Assembly (NCBI GenBank): GCA_903887415.1 | Contig: CAISPO010000068.1 | Coordinates: 1 to 61,337 of the forward strand | Reading direction: 5' to 3' | From: an uncultured Bacteroidota bacterium | Lineage (GTDB): Bacteria > Bacteroidota > Bacteroidia > Chitinophagales > Chitinophagaceae | DNA: 61,337 bases | In this document: one piece after another, positions 1-8,580 of the stretch | Layout: each line of letters begins with the position of its first letter | Numbering within the stretch: the first letter of the stretch is position 1 | Position numbers and translations under genes: made by a program | The notes under the pieces: generated by a model | What the model was told of the DNA's origin: nothing | Databases searched by the model: none | Seen by the model: only the letters and a program-made list of their open reading frames with translations

Positions 1-92
1 CTGGCCGACCAGCCTTGGTACAATACCAGGTTCACCATCCGCTCTCTCTGCGTCTCACTAAATTCAAACTGCTTTAGAAATTCTTGTTCCAT
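1..92 (-). CDS. 5' end of an unrecognised gene (cut by window edge)
   Basis: Read on the minus strand, an ATG at 92-90 opens a frame of 30 codons with no stop before the window edge. It starts MEQEFLKQFEFSETQRERM and is rich in charged residues, without a signal peptide. It is divergent from the type IX cargo ORF whose coding sequence begins less than 90 bases away. I do not recognise the family; a transposase or other mobile-element protein is one possibility, because the neighbouring ORF has lost its own start. Only the sequence to the left of the window could settle this. Confidence 0.4.
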   Translation of the reverse strand, partial: MEQEFLKQFEFSETQRERMVNLVLYQGWSA

Positions 93-95
93 CTA

Positions 96-115
96 TTTTG
101 GCTTTTGTGCCAAAA
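96..115. promoter_or_regulatory. 7-bp inverted repeat upstream of the divergent minus-strand gene
   Basis: TTTTGGC (96-102) and GCCAAAA (109-115) form a perfect inverted repeat with a 6-base loop, 4 bases upstream of the minus-strand ATG at 92. Its position suits an operator or a 5' leader hairpin. It could also belong to the end of an inserted element. Confidence 0.3.
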
Positions 116-177
116 CTGTAAACCTATAGACGGATGAGACCATATGCACTATCGCAGCTAAAGCCCAGGCTACTTAT

Positions 178-993
178 TTGTCTGACGATTTTAACGCTTC
201 CTGCGCCTCCGCTACCGGTTTTCCGGTGGATTGGAGCTCTTACAATCCGCTGCCCGCAACGATACCGAATGGCCAATGGGCATGCGCCCCTGCCGGCGGC
301 AGATGGGGCACACCCGGCATAGCCTGTACCAGTGTGTGGGGCACCCCTGCCGCTTATCACCTGGACACCTCTTACCTTGTTTCACCAGCGTTAAATCTTT
401 CCGGGTATGCCGGAAGTATTTACCTGCACTTTGATACCAAAACTTCCAATATCAATCTTGCAGGACGGTTATCTTTTATCGTATCTTCTTCCGACACAAC
501 ATTTGATACAACGGGCGGCGCAATATTTGCCGACCGTACTACCGAACTGAGCCCTACTTTCGGCAATGATGACTCTACCGAATGGGTAACCCATGTTGCA
601 GACCTAACACCGTTTAAAACATCGGTTCCCTTATATATAGCTTTCCGCTACACTGCCGATAATCCCAGCGGCAGTACCTGGTACATCGACAATGTCTTTA
701 CGACAACATTTCCAGCTAATGTGCCGATACTTGATAAAAGTACCCTGTCGCTTAGTGTAATAGGCGCCAGCACATCTTCGCAGATCACTTTATCCTGCGA
801 AACAGGCTCGGCCGGAAAATATCACCTCGGTATATATGATATGCTGGGCCGCGAGGTTTACCAGGAGGAAATGAACTTATTCGGCAGCAAAGCTACCTAC
901 GCTATTAAAGGGCTGAGCCTGGCGCCAGGTATGTATCTCATAAAGATCGGTAATGGTGCCGCCTATGGAACCGTAAGAACGGTGATCAATTGA
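178..993 (+). CDS. T9SS cargo protein with type A sorting domain, start lost
   Basis: The N-terminal two thirds looks like a choice-of-anchor (MAM/jelly-roll-like) fold: 'DDFN...FPVDW', a 'SPALNLSGYAG' strand and 'WYIDNVF'. The last ~75 residues are a type IX sorting domain ('YDMLGREVY', 'LAPGMYLIKI'), so it is a secreted or surface protein. In frame upstream of the nominal TTG at 178 the sequence reads ICTIAAKAQA, the end of a signal peptide, but the frame hits a stop at 127-129 before any start codon. The 5' end therefore appears to have been removed by a rearrangement close to position 130-140, or a frameshift is present. As it stands the gene probably does not yield an exported protein. 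Confidence 0.6.
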   Translation: MSDDFNASCASATGFPVDWSSYNPLPATIPNGQWACAPAGGRWGTPGIACTSVWGTPAAYHLDTSYLVSPALNLSGYAGSIYLHFDTKTSNINLAGRLSFIVSSSDTTFDTTGGAIFADRTTELSPTFGNDDSTEWVTHVADLTPFKTSVPLYIAFRYTADNPSGSTWYIDNVFTTTFPANVPILDKSTLSLSVIGASTSSQITLSCETGSAGKYHLGIYDMLGREVYQEEMNLFGSKATYAIKGLSLAPGMYLIKIGNGAAYGTVRTVIN

Positions 994-1014
994 TTCAGGT
1001 TTGTTACAAAATGT

Positions 1015-1467
1015 TCATTCGTATGAAGATGGATAAACAAATGGGGCAATCAATTGATAAAACGGCAGATCCATAGTATTAAAATTGTTGATCGGGGCTT
1101 CCTCCCAAAAGCAGCTATGATCGCTAACAGCAATTTTTTTTAGCTTCATGCTGATCTTTCCTTTCAAATTCTTTTCGGCCAGCCGGTCGAAACAGGTAAA
1201 TGCCACATAGATGTACTCATAGGGATACTTCTTATTTTTTTCCGAGAGACGTACCTTGAGCGTTGCGCAGCCACATTCTACACCGCATTGCGGGTAAAGC
1301 GAGGAATAGGCAACTATTTCGCCTGTTATGCGCAGGTTATCCCTAAATTTATTGAACGTATCCCTGGTTATAGGGTAGCTGCGGCCACCGGAATACTCCA
1401 CTTGCCCGGTAGCATTCAGGCTGGTGGCCAGCATAATAATTGTTCCTGCAATAAACAAAGATTTCAT
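1015..1467 (-). CDS. Hypothetical secreted protein
   Basis: A 150-residue protein with a clear signal peptide (MKSLFIAGTIIMLATSLNAT, cleavage near 'GQ') and a mature domain with several cysteines, including a 'CGVECGCAT' cluster that may form disulfides in the periplasm. The stop lies 21 bases beyond the stop of the converging T9SS gene. I recognise no family. Confidence 0.65.
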   Translation of the reverse strand: MKSLFIAGTIIMLATSLNATGQVEYSGGRSYPITRDTFNKFRDNLRITGEIVAYSSLYPQCGVECGCATLKVRLSEKNKKYPYEYIYVAFTCFDRLAEKNLKGKISMKLKKIAVSDHSCFWEEAPINNFNTMDLPFYQLIAPFVYPSSYE

Positions 1468-1590
1468 GGGTCTAAATGTATTTAAAATCCCATGATGGTT
1501 AGTTATTCTAATGCTCTTGATCTGTTTTAAATATTTTCAGCTTGCAGTTTAACTGCTAATTGTAACTTCATGCTGCAATAGAAAACTAAT

Positions 1591-2139
1591 ATGTCATACT
1601 GCAGTGCAATAGAAACTATGGCTGGAGAAAAAAAGGCCATTCACAAGCCGTACCACGATCATCAATATGGCTTTCCCATCCAGGATGATAACGAATTGTT
1701 TTGCCGTCTTGTTCTTGAGATAAACCAGGCAGGGCTTAGCTGGGAAACTATTCTGAAAAAGGAGGCTACCTTTAGAAAGGCGTATAGCAATTTCAACATC
1801 AAAAAGGTAGCTGCATATACAGAGGCCGATGTGCAACGATTGCTGGCCGATGCAGGCATCATAAGAAACAGGCTGAAAGTCAATGCTGCTATAGAAAACG
1901 CTAAAATCATACTGGACCTGCAAAAAGAATACGGCTCATTTGCAAAATGGCTGGAACATCATCATCCGAAAACAAAGGATGAGTGGGTAAAGCTGTTCAA
2001 AAAAACCTTCCGTTTCACCGGCGGGGAAATTGTAAACGAATTCCTGATGAGTATTGGGATATTGCCTGGTGCCCATTCAGAAAGCTGCCCGGTTTACAAA
2101 AAGGTGCTGAAGGTAAAACCATTGTGGAGCCTTTCGTAA
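1591..2139 (+). CDS. tag: DNA-3-methyladenine glycosylase I
   Basis: Removes 3-methyladenine from alkylated DNA in base excision repair. The family hallmarks are present: Cys4 and 'YHDHQYG' (His22), and near the C-terminus H-x3-C ('HSESC'), which together form the zinc snap of Tag. The 'LEINQAGLSW' stretch carries the active-site Glu43 and Trp51, and 'AGIIRNRLK' matches the helix-hairpin-helix. At 182 residues it is close to the E. coli enzyme (187). It is followed after 27 bases by an ECF sigma gene in the same direction, so the two are probably co-transcribed, which would link repair to a stress regulon. Confidence 0.93.
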   Translation: MSYCSAIETMAGEKKAIHKPYHDHQYGFPIQDDNELFCRLVLEINQAGLSWETILKKEATFRKAYSNFNIKKVAAYTEADVQRLLADAGIIRNRLKVNAAIENAKIILDLQKEYGSFAKWLEHHHPKTKDEWVKLFKKTFRFTGGEIVNEFLMSIGILPGAHSESCPVYKKVLKVKPLWSLS

Positions 2140-2166
2140 TTTCAATCAAATTAATCAACCGAAGTA

Positions 2167-2955
2167 ATGACCATAGAATTGTTCAATGAAGAATTTAAGG
2201 GCGTATCAGGAAAGCTGAAATCATACCTTTTGCGAATAACAGCCAGTGCACATGATGCTGAGGACATAGTACACGATACCTATGTACGAGCCTCAGAAAA
2301 GCTCCATACATTCAGGGGTGAATCATCTTTAAAGACCTGGCTGTTCACCATCGCATCAAACCTTGCCAAGGATAATTTACGGGCACAAAAGCGATGGGTT
2401 GAAAATGTAACGGACATCTGCAGGCAGGAGGCTATGGGAAATCCGGAATTCTTCAGGGAGGCAATGCATATCAGCGCAACTTCTACTCAGGGTGCATTTG
2501 AGATAAAGGAGCACATTACTTTTTGCTTCACCTGCATATCGAAATCATTGCCACTCGAGCAGCAACTTTGCGTGTTCCTTAAAGAGGTTTATGAGTTTAA
2601 AGTAAACGAGATCGCAACGATAATTGACACTTCAGAGGCGATGGTAAAATATTACCTGCATACCGGCAGGGCTAAGATGACTAATGTTTTCGATAACCGC
2701 TGCGCATTGATCAATAAGGAAGGCATCTGCCACCAATGCTCGGAGCTTAATGGCGTCTTTAACCCAAAACAGAAATTCCAGGAAGAGGTGGTGAAAATAG
2801 AAATGGCGCGGGAAGCAGCGCATGGAGATAAGGAACAACTGTTCGACCTTCGCATGAAAATTATCAAAGAAATAGACCCATTTGAATCAGGTGCAGCAGC
2901 GCTACAATTACATCATTTGGACCACAATAGAAATGTGATGGAAAAATATGTGTAG
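2167..2955 (+). CDS. ECF-type RNA polymerase sigma factor with C-terminal Cys-X2-Cys extension
   Basis: Sigma region 2 is seen at residues ~10-75 ('HDAEDIVHDTYVRA', 'LKTWLFTIASNLAKDNLR') and a region-4 helix-turn-helix at ~130-175 ('LPLEQQLCVFLKEVYEF', 'EIATIIDTSEAMVKYYLHTGRAK'). At 262 residues it is longer than a simple ECF factor. The extra ~85 residues begin with 'GICHQCSELNG', a C-X2-C pair that could bind zinc or sense redox state. No anti-sigma gene is adjacent, so control may be built into this tail (inference). The three small genes downstream in the same direction are likely in its operon or regulon. Confidence 0.85.
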   Translation: MTIELFNEEFKGVSGKLKSYLLRITASAHDAEDIVHDTYVRASEKLHTFRGESSLKTWLFTIASNLAKDNLRAQKRWVENVTDICRQEAMGNPEFFREAMHISATSTQGAFEIKEHITFCFTCISKSLPLEQQLCVFLKEVYEFKVNEIATIIDTSEAMVKYYLHTGRAKMTNVFDNRCALINKEGICHQCSELNGVFNPKQKFQEEVVKIEMAREAAHGDKEQLFDLRMKIIKEIDPFESGAAALQLHHLDHNRNVMEKYV

Positions 2956-3031
2956 AAAGCTCCCGTTTTGCCTATCGTTTTGTTTTGCTGAATCGTCAAA
3001 ATTTAAACAGCATAAAATAAAACACTGAAAA

Positions 3032-3493
3032 ATGGCACAGAACGGCAAAGCAACAACAGAAAAAAAGACATTCAGCAGGACAACATCAATCAGTACAGGC
3101 ATACAGGCGGATCCGGCGATCATCTGGAAACTGCTCACAACAGCAACTGATTACCCAAGATGGAATTCAACTGTGATCTCTGTGGAAGGCAACATTGCTT
3201 TAGGTGAAAAGATAAAGCTCAAATCAACACTTGCCCCAAAGCGGATATTCAAACTACAAGTAAAAGAATTTATAAACGAACAGCGGCTGATGTGGGGAGA
3301 TGGCCCAGGAAACCGGATCTATACCTTAGATAAAAAAAACAACGGAACTGTTACCTTTTCTATGGTTGAAAAAATAGGCGGGTTTATGTTCCCCATGTAT
3401 GCAAAGTACATACCTTCATTTGACCAGTCGTTCGAGCAATTTGCAGCCGACTTAAAGCAGGAGGCAGAAACAATTCAGAATGCAACCCGGTAA
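3032..3493 (+). CDS. SRPBCC (START/polyketide cyclase-like) family protein
   Basis: A 153-residue cytoplasmic protein with the SRPBCC helix-grip layout: 'STGIQADPAIIWKLLTTATDYPRWNSTV' spans strand 1 and the first helices, followed by an antiparallel sheet and a long C-terminal helix ('FDQSFEQFAADLKQEAE'). Such proteins bind small hydrophobic ligands in a deep cavity. The ligand cannot be told from sequence. It lies 76 bases after the sigma factor gene and reads with it. Confidence 0.8.
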   Translation: MAQNGKATTEKKTFSRTTSISTGIQADPAIIWKLLTTATDYPRWNSTVISVEGNIALGEKIKLKSTLAPKRIFKLQVKEFINEQRLMWGDGPGNRIYTLDKKNNGTVTFSMVEKIGGFMFPMYAKYIPSFDQSFEQFAADLKQEAETIQNATR

Positions 3494-3544
3494 TATAGAT
3501 CGCCAAAATCAATTCACTAACAGCTAATTTTAAAAATCAAACGT

Positions 3545-3853
3545 ATGAAAATTGTAAAGGTTACTTACACAACAAAGGCAAAATGTGCTGAACAGAACAA
3601 GACGAATATCAAAGCAGTAATGAACGACCTGCAGCAGCTAAACAATCCCGGCATCAACTACAATGCCTGCGTGGGGCCTGATGATAAATCATTTACTCAC
3701 TATGCCTTTTTCACTTCAGACGTGGAGCAAAAAGTATTGTTTGACCTGCCATCTTTCAAACACTTCCAGGAGCAGCTCAAAGCGAGCGGGCCTGAAACTC
3801 CGCCAAAAAATGAATTGCTAACTTTAGTGGGATCATCAAGAAACATTTTTTAA
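3545..3853 (+). CDS. Small hypothetical protein, possible dimeric alpha/beta-barrel
   Basis: A 102-residue soluble protein starting MKIVKVTYTTKAKCAEQNK and containing 'DDKSFTHYAFFTSDVEQ'. The strand-helix-strand-strand order resembles small dimeric alpha/beta-barrel (ABM-like) proteins, but no catalytic motif is visible. It sits between the SRPBCC gene and another small gene with gaps of 51 and 18 bases, consistent with one transcription unit behind the sigma factor. Confidence 0.65.
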   Translation: MKIVKVTYTTKAKCAEQNKTNIKAVMNDLQQLNNPGINYNACVGPDDKSFTHYAFFTSDVEQKVLFDLPSFKHFQEQLKASGPETPPKNELLTLVGSSRNIF

Positions 3854-3871
3854 CTGATTCAAAAGATAATT

Positions 3872-4279
3872 ATGAAAAACAAGATAGGCACAAAAGAAAA
3901 GCCAATGCAGTTGCTGACTCCGCCCGGCACATCTGAATATACCATGCATGCAGATGAAAAAGATGGTAAAGAAATACTCGTATGCACTGTTGGAAAAACA
4001 GTGTTGCATTACGATATGCGCTGTCTCAATGACCTGCACACCATGCTGAAAAAACATGGAGACTGGATGGAGCTAGGCAGCGCCGATGAGCAGAAGCCTG
4101 CAAAGGAAGGCACCGTTGAAGCATGGGGCCGCTCTGAAACAAACCCGGTAGGTGGATGGTATGGACTTAAAAAAGGATTGCGCGGCCGCTTTGGTATGTA
4201 TATCCCACCACTGATGGAGAAATTAGGGCTAGCCGAAATGACGCATGATGCCAAGGGGAATAAGATGCGGGCGATATAA
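3872..4279 (+). CDS. Hypothetical conserved-looking protein
   Basis: A 135-residue soluble protein. Its C-terminal half has a distinctive 'GRSETNPVGGWYGLKKGLRG' stretch and basic residues around 'GRFGMYIPPLMEKLGL', which looks like a small DNA- or nucleotide-associated domain, though I cannot name the family. It follows the preceding gene after 18 bases and ends the sigma-led run. Confidence 0.65.
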   Translation: MKNKIGTKEKPMQLLTPPGTSEYTMHADEKDGKEILVCTVGKTVLHYDMRCLNDLHTMLKKHGDWMELGSADEQKPAKEGTVEAWGRSETNPVGGWYGLKKGLRGRFGMYIPPLMEKLGLAEMTHDAKGNKMRAI

Positions 4280-4339
4280 ATATTGTCCGATTTTGCTAAA
4301 AATGGACATTATCGTAATTTTGTAATGCAACTTAATGAT

Positions 4340-4573
4340 ATGAACATCAGTTTCACAGAAAAACAGCAAAATTATATTTCAGCACAGCTATCAAGCGGGG
4401 ATTTTCAAAATGCTTCTGAGGTTGTTCGCGATGCTTTGCGGCTGCATGAGCTCTACCGGAACCGTGTGCTTGAAGAACTACGTAACGAAATAGCAAAAGG
4501 ATGGGATGGTCCTCCAAGCGCAAGAAATGTGAAAGACATTATTAAAGCGAAGGCGCAAAAATACAAGGCTTAA
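4340..4573 (+). CDS. ParD-type antitoxin
   Basis: The N-terminus 'MNISFTEKQ' followed by 'SGDFQNASEVVRDALRLHE' is the ribbon-helix-helix signature of ParD antitoxins, which bind their own operator and neutralise a ParE toxin through the C-terminal tail. I chose ATG 4340 because ParD proteins start right at the beta strand; an in-frame ATG at 4325 would add five residues. The stop codon directly abuts the ATG of the toxin gene, the usual coupling of such pairs. Confidence 0.85.
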   Translation: MNISFTEKQQNYISAQLSSGDFQNASEVVRDALRLHELYRNRVLEELRNEIAKGWDGPPSARNVKDIIKAKAQKYKA

Positions 4574-4888
4574 ATGGCAGGCGATTTGTTTTTCTATGAG
4601 CTTTCCAATGAAGCGGATAACGACCTTGATGAAATTTATGACTACACTGCCCGTGAGTTCGGCGATGCCCAGACAATAAAATATCTGATGAGCTTCGAAA
4701 ATGTTTTTGAAAACCACTGTGCGCATACCAGTTTAGGAAGAAAGCGCGATGAGATAAGGAAAGGGCTGCGAAGCATCTCTAACGAGCGCCATACGATATT
4801 TTATAAGGTGCTTAAGGACAGAATTCGTATTGTCCGTGTTCTGCATGGCAGCAGAGACATTTTTAGATTTCTACCACCAGCAGATTGA
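4574..4888 (+). CDS. ParE-family toxin
   Basis: A 104-residue RelE/ParE-fold protein: 'ELSNEADNDLDEIYDYTAREFGD' (first strand and helical hairpin), 'LGRKRDEIRKGLRSI', then 'HTIFYKVLKDRIRIVRVLHGSRD' (core strands). ParE toxins poison DNA gyrase. The gene starts with no gap after the ParD gene and ends at a strong bidirectional terminator. The pair lies between the sigma-led run and cphA and may have been acquired separately. Confidence 0.87.
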   Translation: MAGDLFFYELSNEADNDLDEIYDYTAREFGDAQTIKYLMSFENVFENHCAHTSLGRKRDEIRKGLRSISNERHTIFYKVLKDRIRIVRVLHGSRDIFRFLPPAD

Positions 4889-4904
4889 TCATACAAATTG
4901 CACT

Positions 4905-4940
4905 AAAAAACCTCAAACTGGTATGGTTTGAGGTTTTTTT
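4905..4940. terminator. Bidirectional intrinsic terminator
   Basis: The stem CCTCAAAC (4911-4918) / GTTTGAGG (4926-4933) is perfect with a 7-base loop, extended by six A on the left and seven T on the right. It can terminate parE transcripts on the plus strand and cphA transcripts on the minus strand. Confidence 0.9.
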
Positions 4941-4964
4941 AAAATCATTTTCAATTTTCCAATA

Positions 4965-7586
4965 CTACATCAGCACTCCGTCTTCTTTAGCTTTGTATTG
5001 TTTCACCTGCTCCAATGCATCGGGTACTACATCGCTGGTTATAACTATGAAACTGTCTTTTACTGCATTCTGGAAAGCGTAGTCTATGGCTTCGCTCTCC
5101 TTCTTGATGACCACAATTTTCTTAGTCGGATCAACGTTGTGTATGCCTTGGGTCATCAGGTCTATGATCTCCTGTTCTGTTCTGCCACGAAGGTTTCTGT
5201 CCTGGCGGATAATGATCTCATCGAATGTCTTTGCAGCGGCCTCACCCAGTGATATAATATCTTCATCGCGGCGATCGCCCACGCCCGCTATGATGCCTAC
5301 TTTCACCGAGGCATCAACCGATTTCACAAATTTACCTATCGCCATGATGCCATGTGTATTGTGGGCATAATCTATCATCACTGAATAGTTGCGGAAGTGG
5401 AACAGATTCATGCGGCCTGGGGTGAGCGCAGGGGAGGGCACAAAAGTCTGCAGGCCCAGGCGTATATCTTCGATCTTGAAATCCTGGACATAGACCGCCA
5501 GCACACCCGCCAGCACATTAGCTATATTGAATTCGGCCATGCCGGAAAATGTAAGCGGTATATTGGTTACTTTCTCTACACGTATCTTCCAGTTGCCCTT
5601 CTGTATGGTTACATAGCCATTTTCATATATCGCGGCAATACCACCCTTGGTGCAATGCCGCTTGATGCGCCCACTATCTTCTTTCAGCGAGAAATAAGCC
5701 ACTTTGCATTCAAGGTCCTTGTGCATATCATATACGAGGTCATCATCGGCATTTAATATGGCATAGCCATGCTTGAAAACAGTATGCGCAGCTACCGCCT
5801 TCACTTTTGCCAGTTTTTCTATGGTGTCTATGCCTCCCAGGCCCATGTGGTCTTCGGCCACATTGGTCACAACAGCCACATCGCAGTTATGAAAACCAAG
5901 TCCAGCCCGCAGGATGCCGCCACGGGCACATTCCAACACGGCATAGTTTACAGTAGGATCACGCAGCACAAACTCAGCGGATACAGGGCCCGTGCAATCG
6001 CCCTTCATCATCATCTGGTTTTGAATATACACCCCATCGGTGGTGGTATAGCCTACCTTGTAGCCCATTTGCTTTACGATGTGTGCTATAAGCCGGGTCG
6101 TAGTAGTTTTGCCGTTGGTACCAGATACGGCAATGATCGGTATCCGGGCTGACGAACCGGGAGGATAGAGCATGTCAATAACAGGCTCTGCCACATTTCG
6201 CGGCAGCCCTTCGGTGGGGTCCAAATGCATACGGAAGCCAGGTGCAGCATTTACTTCAAGCACCGCACCGCCATTATCTGTCACAGGTGTTGAAAGATTG
6301 GACGCCATAATATCTATACCGCAGATATTAAGGCCAATGATACGGGCGATGCGCTCACACATAAAAACATTGGTTGGATGCACAAAATCAGTGACATCGG
6401 TAGCAGTGCCGCCAGTGCTGAGGTTGGCGGTAGGCTTCAGCCACAGCTCTTCTTTCTTCTTCAGTATAGTGTCCAAAGTATATTCTTTCTTCGCCAGCAT
6501 ATCCATGGTGAAGCCGTCAACCTTTATTGCGGTAAGGACCTTTTCATGGCCATAGCCCCTGCGGGGATCGCTGTTCACTATATCTATCAATTGCTGTACT
6601 GTATGCACACCATCACCTATAACGGCAGCAGGCGTGCGCAATGCCGCTGCTACAAACTTGTAGTTAATAACAAGCACCCGGAAGTCGCGCCCGGTAATGA
6701 ATTTCTCGCAGATCACAGAACGGCCATAGACCTTGGCTGCGGCTAGTCCGGCAACTGCATCCTCCCAGGTTCTTATATTGGTGGTAGCTCCCTTGCCATG
6801 ATTGCCGTTCACTGGCTTGGTTACAATAGGGTAGCCTATCTTGTCTATCGCACTTTTCAGATCTTCTTCATCGTATATGATACGGCCGCGCGGCACAGGT
6901 ATTTCAGACGCTTCGAGCAGGTTTTTGGTCTCTTCTTTGTCGCAGGCTATCTCTACAGCTATGCTGCTGGTGGTGCTTGCAATTGTAGCCTGCACCCTGC
7001 ACTGATTAATACCATAACCCAGTTGCACCAGCGAGTGTCGGTTTAACCTGATGTACGGTATCTTTCTTTTAATCGCCTCATCCACAATGGAGCCTGTACT
7101 TGGGCCCAGCCGTTCATTTTCACGTATTTCGCGCAGTGTCTGAATATCTGCTTCGAGATCGTAGGTTTCGCCATCAGTCAATGCCTGTGCTATTTTCACT
7201 GCGGCTTTGGCGGTATATACGCCTGCCTTTGCTTCCTGGTAAGAAAATACCACATGATACACACCGGGATCTTTGGTTTCGCGGGTGCGGCCAAACCCCG
7301 TATCCATGCCTGCAAGCGTTTGTAGCTCCAGGGCTATGTGTTCTATCACATGCCCCATCCACGTACCCTCTTTCACACGCTGAAAAAAGCCACCTGGCTC
7401 ACCCTCTGAGCAACGATGCTCATATAACGTAGGCATGAACTCAGATAGCCGCTCCAGGAAGCCGGGTATCTTGTCTGTTGGCCTTTGTTCCATATCCTCC
7501 AGGTCCAGCAGCATCACGATGAGCTTATGCCTGTTCACTGACCAATAGTTAGGCCCGGCCATTGTTTTTATTTCAAGTATTTTCAT
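4965..7586 (-). CDS. cphA: Cyanophycin synthetase
   Basis: Polymerises aspartate and arginine into cyanophycin (multi-L-arginyl-poly-L-aspartate), using ATP. The 873-residue length and three-part plan match CphA1: an N-terminal domain (~1-160) with 'WMGHVIEHIALELQ', an ATP-grasp domain (~200-475; 'VTKPVNGNHGKGAT' at ~255, 'VLEVNAAPG' at ~443), and a Mur-ligase-like domain with P-loop GTNGKTTTT at 489-497, 'DYAHNTHG' and 'GVGDRRDEDI'. The start MKILEIKTMAGPNYWS is typical of the family. It is divergent from cphB with 109 bases between, and ends at the terminator shared with parE. Nitrogen and carbon storage is the expected role. Confidence 0.96.
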   Translation of the reverse strand: MKILEIKTMAGPNYWSVNRHKLIVMLLDLEDMEQRPTDKIPGFLERLSEFMPTLYEHRCSEGEPGGFFQRVKEGTWMGHVIEHIALELQTLAGMDTGFGRTRETKDPGVYHVVFSYQEAKAGVYTAKAAVKIAQALTDGETYDLEADIQTLREIRENERLGPSTGSIVDEAIKRKIPYIRLNRHSLVQLGYGINQCRVQATIASTTSSIAVEIACDKEETKNLLEASEIPVPRGRIIYDEEDLKSAIDKIGYPIVTKPVNGNHGKGATTNIRTWEDAVAGLAAAKVYGRSVICEKFITGRDFRVLVINYKFVAAALRTPAAVIGDGVHTVQQLIDIVNSDPRRGYGHEKVLTAIKVDGFTMDMLAKKEYTLDTILKKKEELWLKPTANLSTGGTATDVTDFVHPTNVFMCERIARIIGLNICGIDIMASNLSTPVTDNGGAVLEVNAAPGFRMHLDPTEGLPRNVAEPVIDMLYPPGSSARIPIIAVSGTNGKTTTTRLIAHIVKQMGYKVGYTTTDGVYIQNQMMMKGDCTGPVSAEFVLRDPTVNYAVLECARGGILRAGLGFHNCDVAVVTNVAEDHMGLGGIDTIEKLAKVKAVAAHTVFKHGYAILNADDDLVYDMHKDLECKVAYFSLKEDSGRIKRHCTKGGIAAIYENGYVTIQKGNWKIRVEKVTNIPLTFSGMAEFNIANVLAGVLAVYVQDFKIEDIRLGLQTFVPSPALTPGRMNLFHFRNYSVMIDYAHNTHGIMAIGKFVKSVDASVKVGIIAGVGDRRDEDIISLGEAAAKTFDEIIIRQDRNLRGRTEQEIIDLMTQGIHNVDPTKKIVVIKKESEAIDYAFQNAVKDSFIVITSDVVPDALEQVKQYKAKEDGVLM

Positions 7587-7655
7587 CCTGGAAAAATTTA
7601 GTTTATCAAGATAATGATTTTGTCTGTATCAGGATGCTCTTTGGGCGAAAAACCT

Positions 7656-7663
7656 TAATTTTG
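7656..7663 (+). promoter_or_regulatory. Possible -7 box for cphB
   Basis: TAATTTTG matches the Bacteroidota TAnnTTTG consensus, 32 bases before the GTG start of cphB. A TTTG at 7640-7643 could serve as the upstream element, though the 12-base spacing is shorter than usual, so the assignment is tentative. The cphA-cphB gap must also hold the cphA promoter. Confidence 0.4.
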
Positions 7664-7695
7664 CTGTTTTATTTTTTATCAAACCAAATCAGCAA

Positions 7696-8568
7696 GTGAC
7701 ATATCCCCTCGGGCATTTAGTAGCAGTTGGCGGCGCAGAAGATAAAGGAACAGACCTTGAAAAGGGAATCTTACAAAGGAACCGGCTTAATTTTTTTGAA
7801 TTAGGTATTCTTAAAAATATTGTCAGCCTTATTGGTGCAGATGGGCCGTCTGTTGAGGTGATCACAACAGCGTCTTCCATACCTGATGAGGTAGCGCAAA
7901 ACTATAAACATGCCTTTGAAAAGCTGGGCTGCATGAACGTAGGACACATGCGTATCCGCAACCGCGAGGATGTGGGCACACCTGAATACATGGAGCGGCT
8001 GAAAGCATGTAACTGTGTGATGTTCTCCGGCGGTAACCAGCTAAGGCTTTCTTCTATTTTTGGCGGCACGAACTTCCTTGATGTACTGAAACAGCGGTAT
8101 GACGAGGGCAACTTCCTTATTGCCGGCACCAGCGCAGGCGCTATGGCCATGAGCAATACCATGATCTATGAAGGCAATGCTGCAATAGCCAACCTGAAGG
8201 GCGAAGTAAAAATAACAACCGGGCTGGGCCTTTTGCACAATGTGATCATAGATACGCATTTTGACCAGCGCGGCAGGTTCAACAGGCTGGCCCAGGCTGT
8301 AGCAGCTCAGCCCGGCGCAATAGGCATAGGCCTTGGCGAAGATACCGGCATTATCGTATCTGAAGGGCATGAGCTTAAGGCGATCGGCTCAGGCAGTGTA
8401 GTTATCATCGACGGCAAAAAGATAGAGTATAACAATATTGCCGACATAGACTTCGGCATGCCTATTTCCGTGGAAAACATCATCGTCCATATCATGTCGA
8501 AGGGGGATATGTACAACCTGGAAACAAGGAAATTCATGGGCGCTGAAATAGCCATGAATGAGCCATAG
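7696..8568 (+). CDS. cphB: Cyanophycinase
   Basis: A serine exopeptidase of the class I glutamine-amidotransferase fold (family S51) that cuts cyanophycin into beta-Asp-Arg dipeptides. Visible motifs are 'GHLVAVGGAEDK' at the start, 'FSGGNQLRL' (Gln115), the nucleophile elbow 'AGTSAGAMAMS' (Ser146), and 'DTHFDQRGRFNRL' (His188). The 290-residue length suits intracellular cyanophycinases and there is no signal peptide. The start is GTG: no in-frame ATG precedes it. It converges on the isoaspartyl peptidase gene with only 12 bases between stops. Confidence 0.95.
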   Translation: MTYPLGHLVAVGGAEDKGTDLEKGILQRNRLNFFELGILKNIVSLIGADGPSVEVITTASSIPDEVAQNYKHAFEKLGCMNVGHMRIRNREDVGTPEYMERLKACNCVMFSGGNQLRLSSIFGGTNFLDVLKQRYDEGNFLIAGTSAGAMAMSNTMIYEGNAAIANLKGEVKITTGLGLLHNVIIDTHFDQRGRFNRLAQAVAAQPGAIGIGLGEDTGIIVSEGHELKAIGSGSVVIIDGKKIEYNNIADIDFGMPISVENIIVHIMSKGDMYNLETRKFMGAEIAMNEP

Positions 8569-8580
8569 TTGGTGTCTTTG

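Noticed and set aside
6172..7432. Several plus-strand frames of 82-127 codons within cphA
   Set aside because: They are antisense to a gene with full-length family matches and have no motifs.
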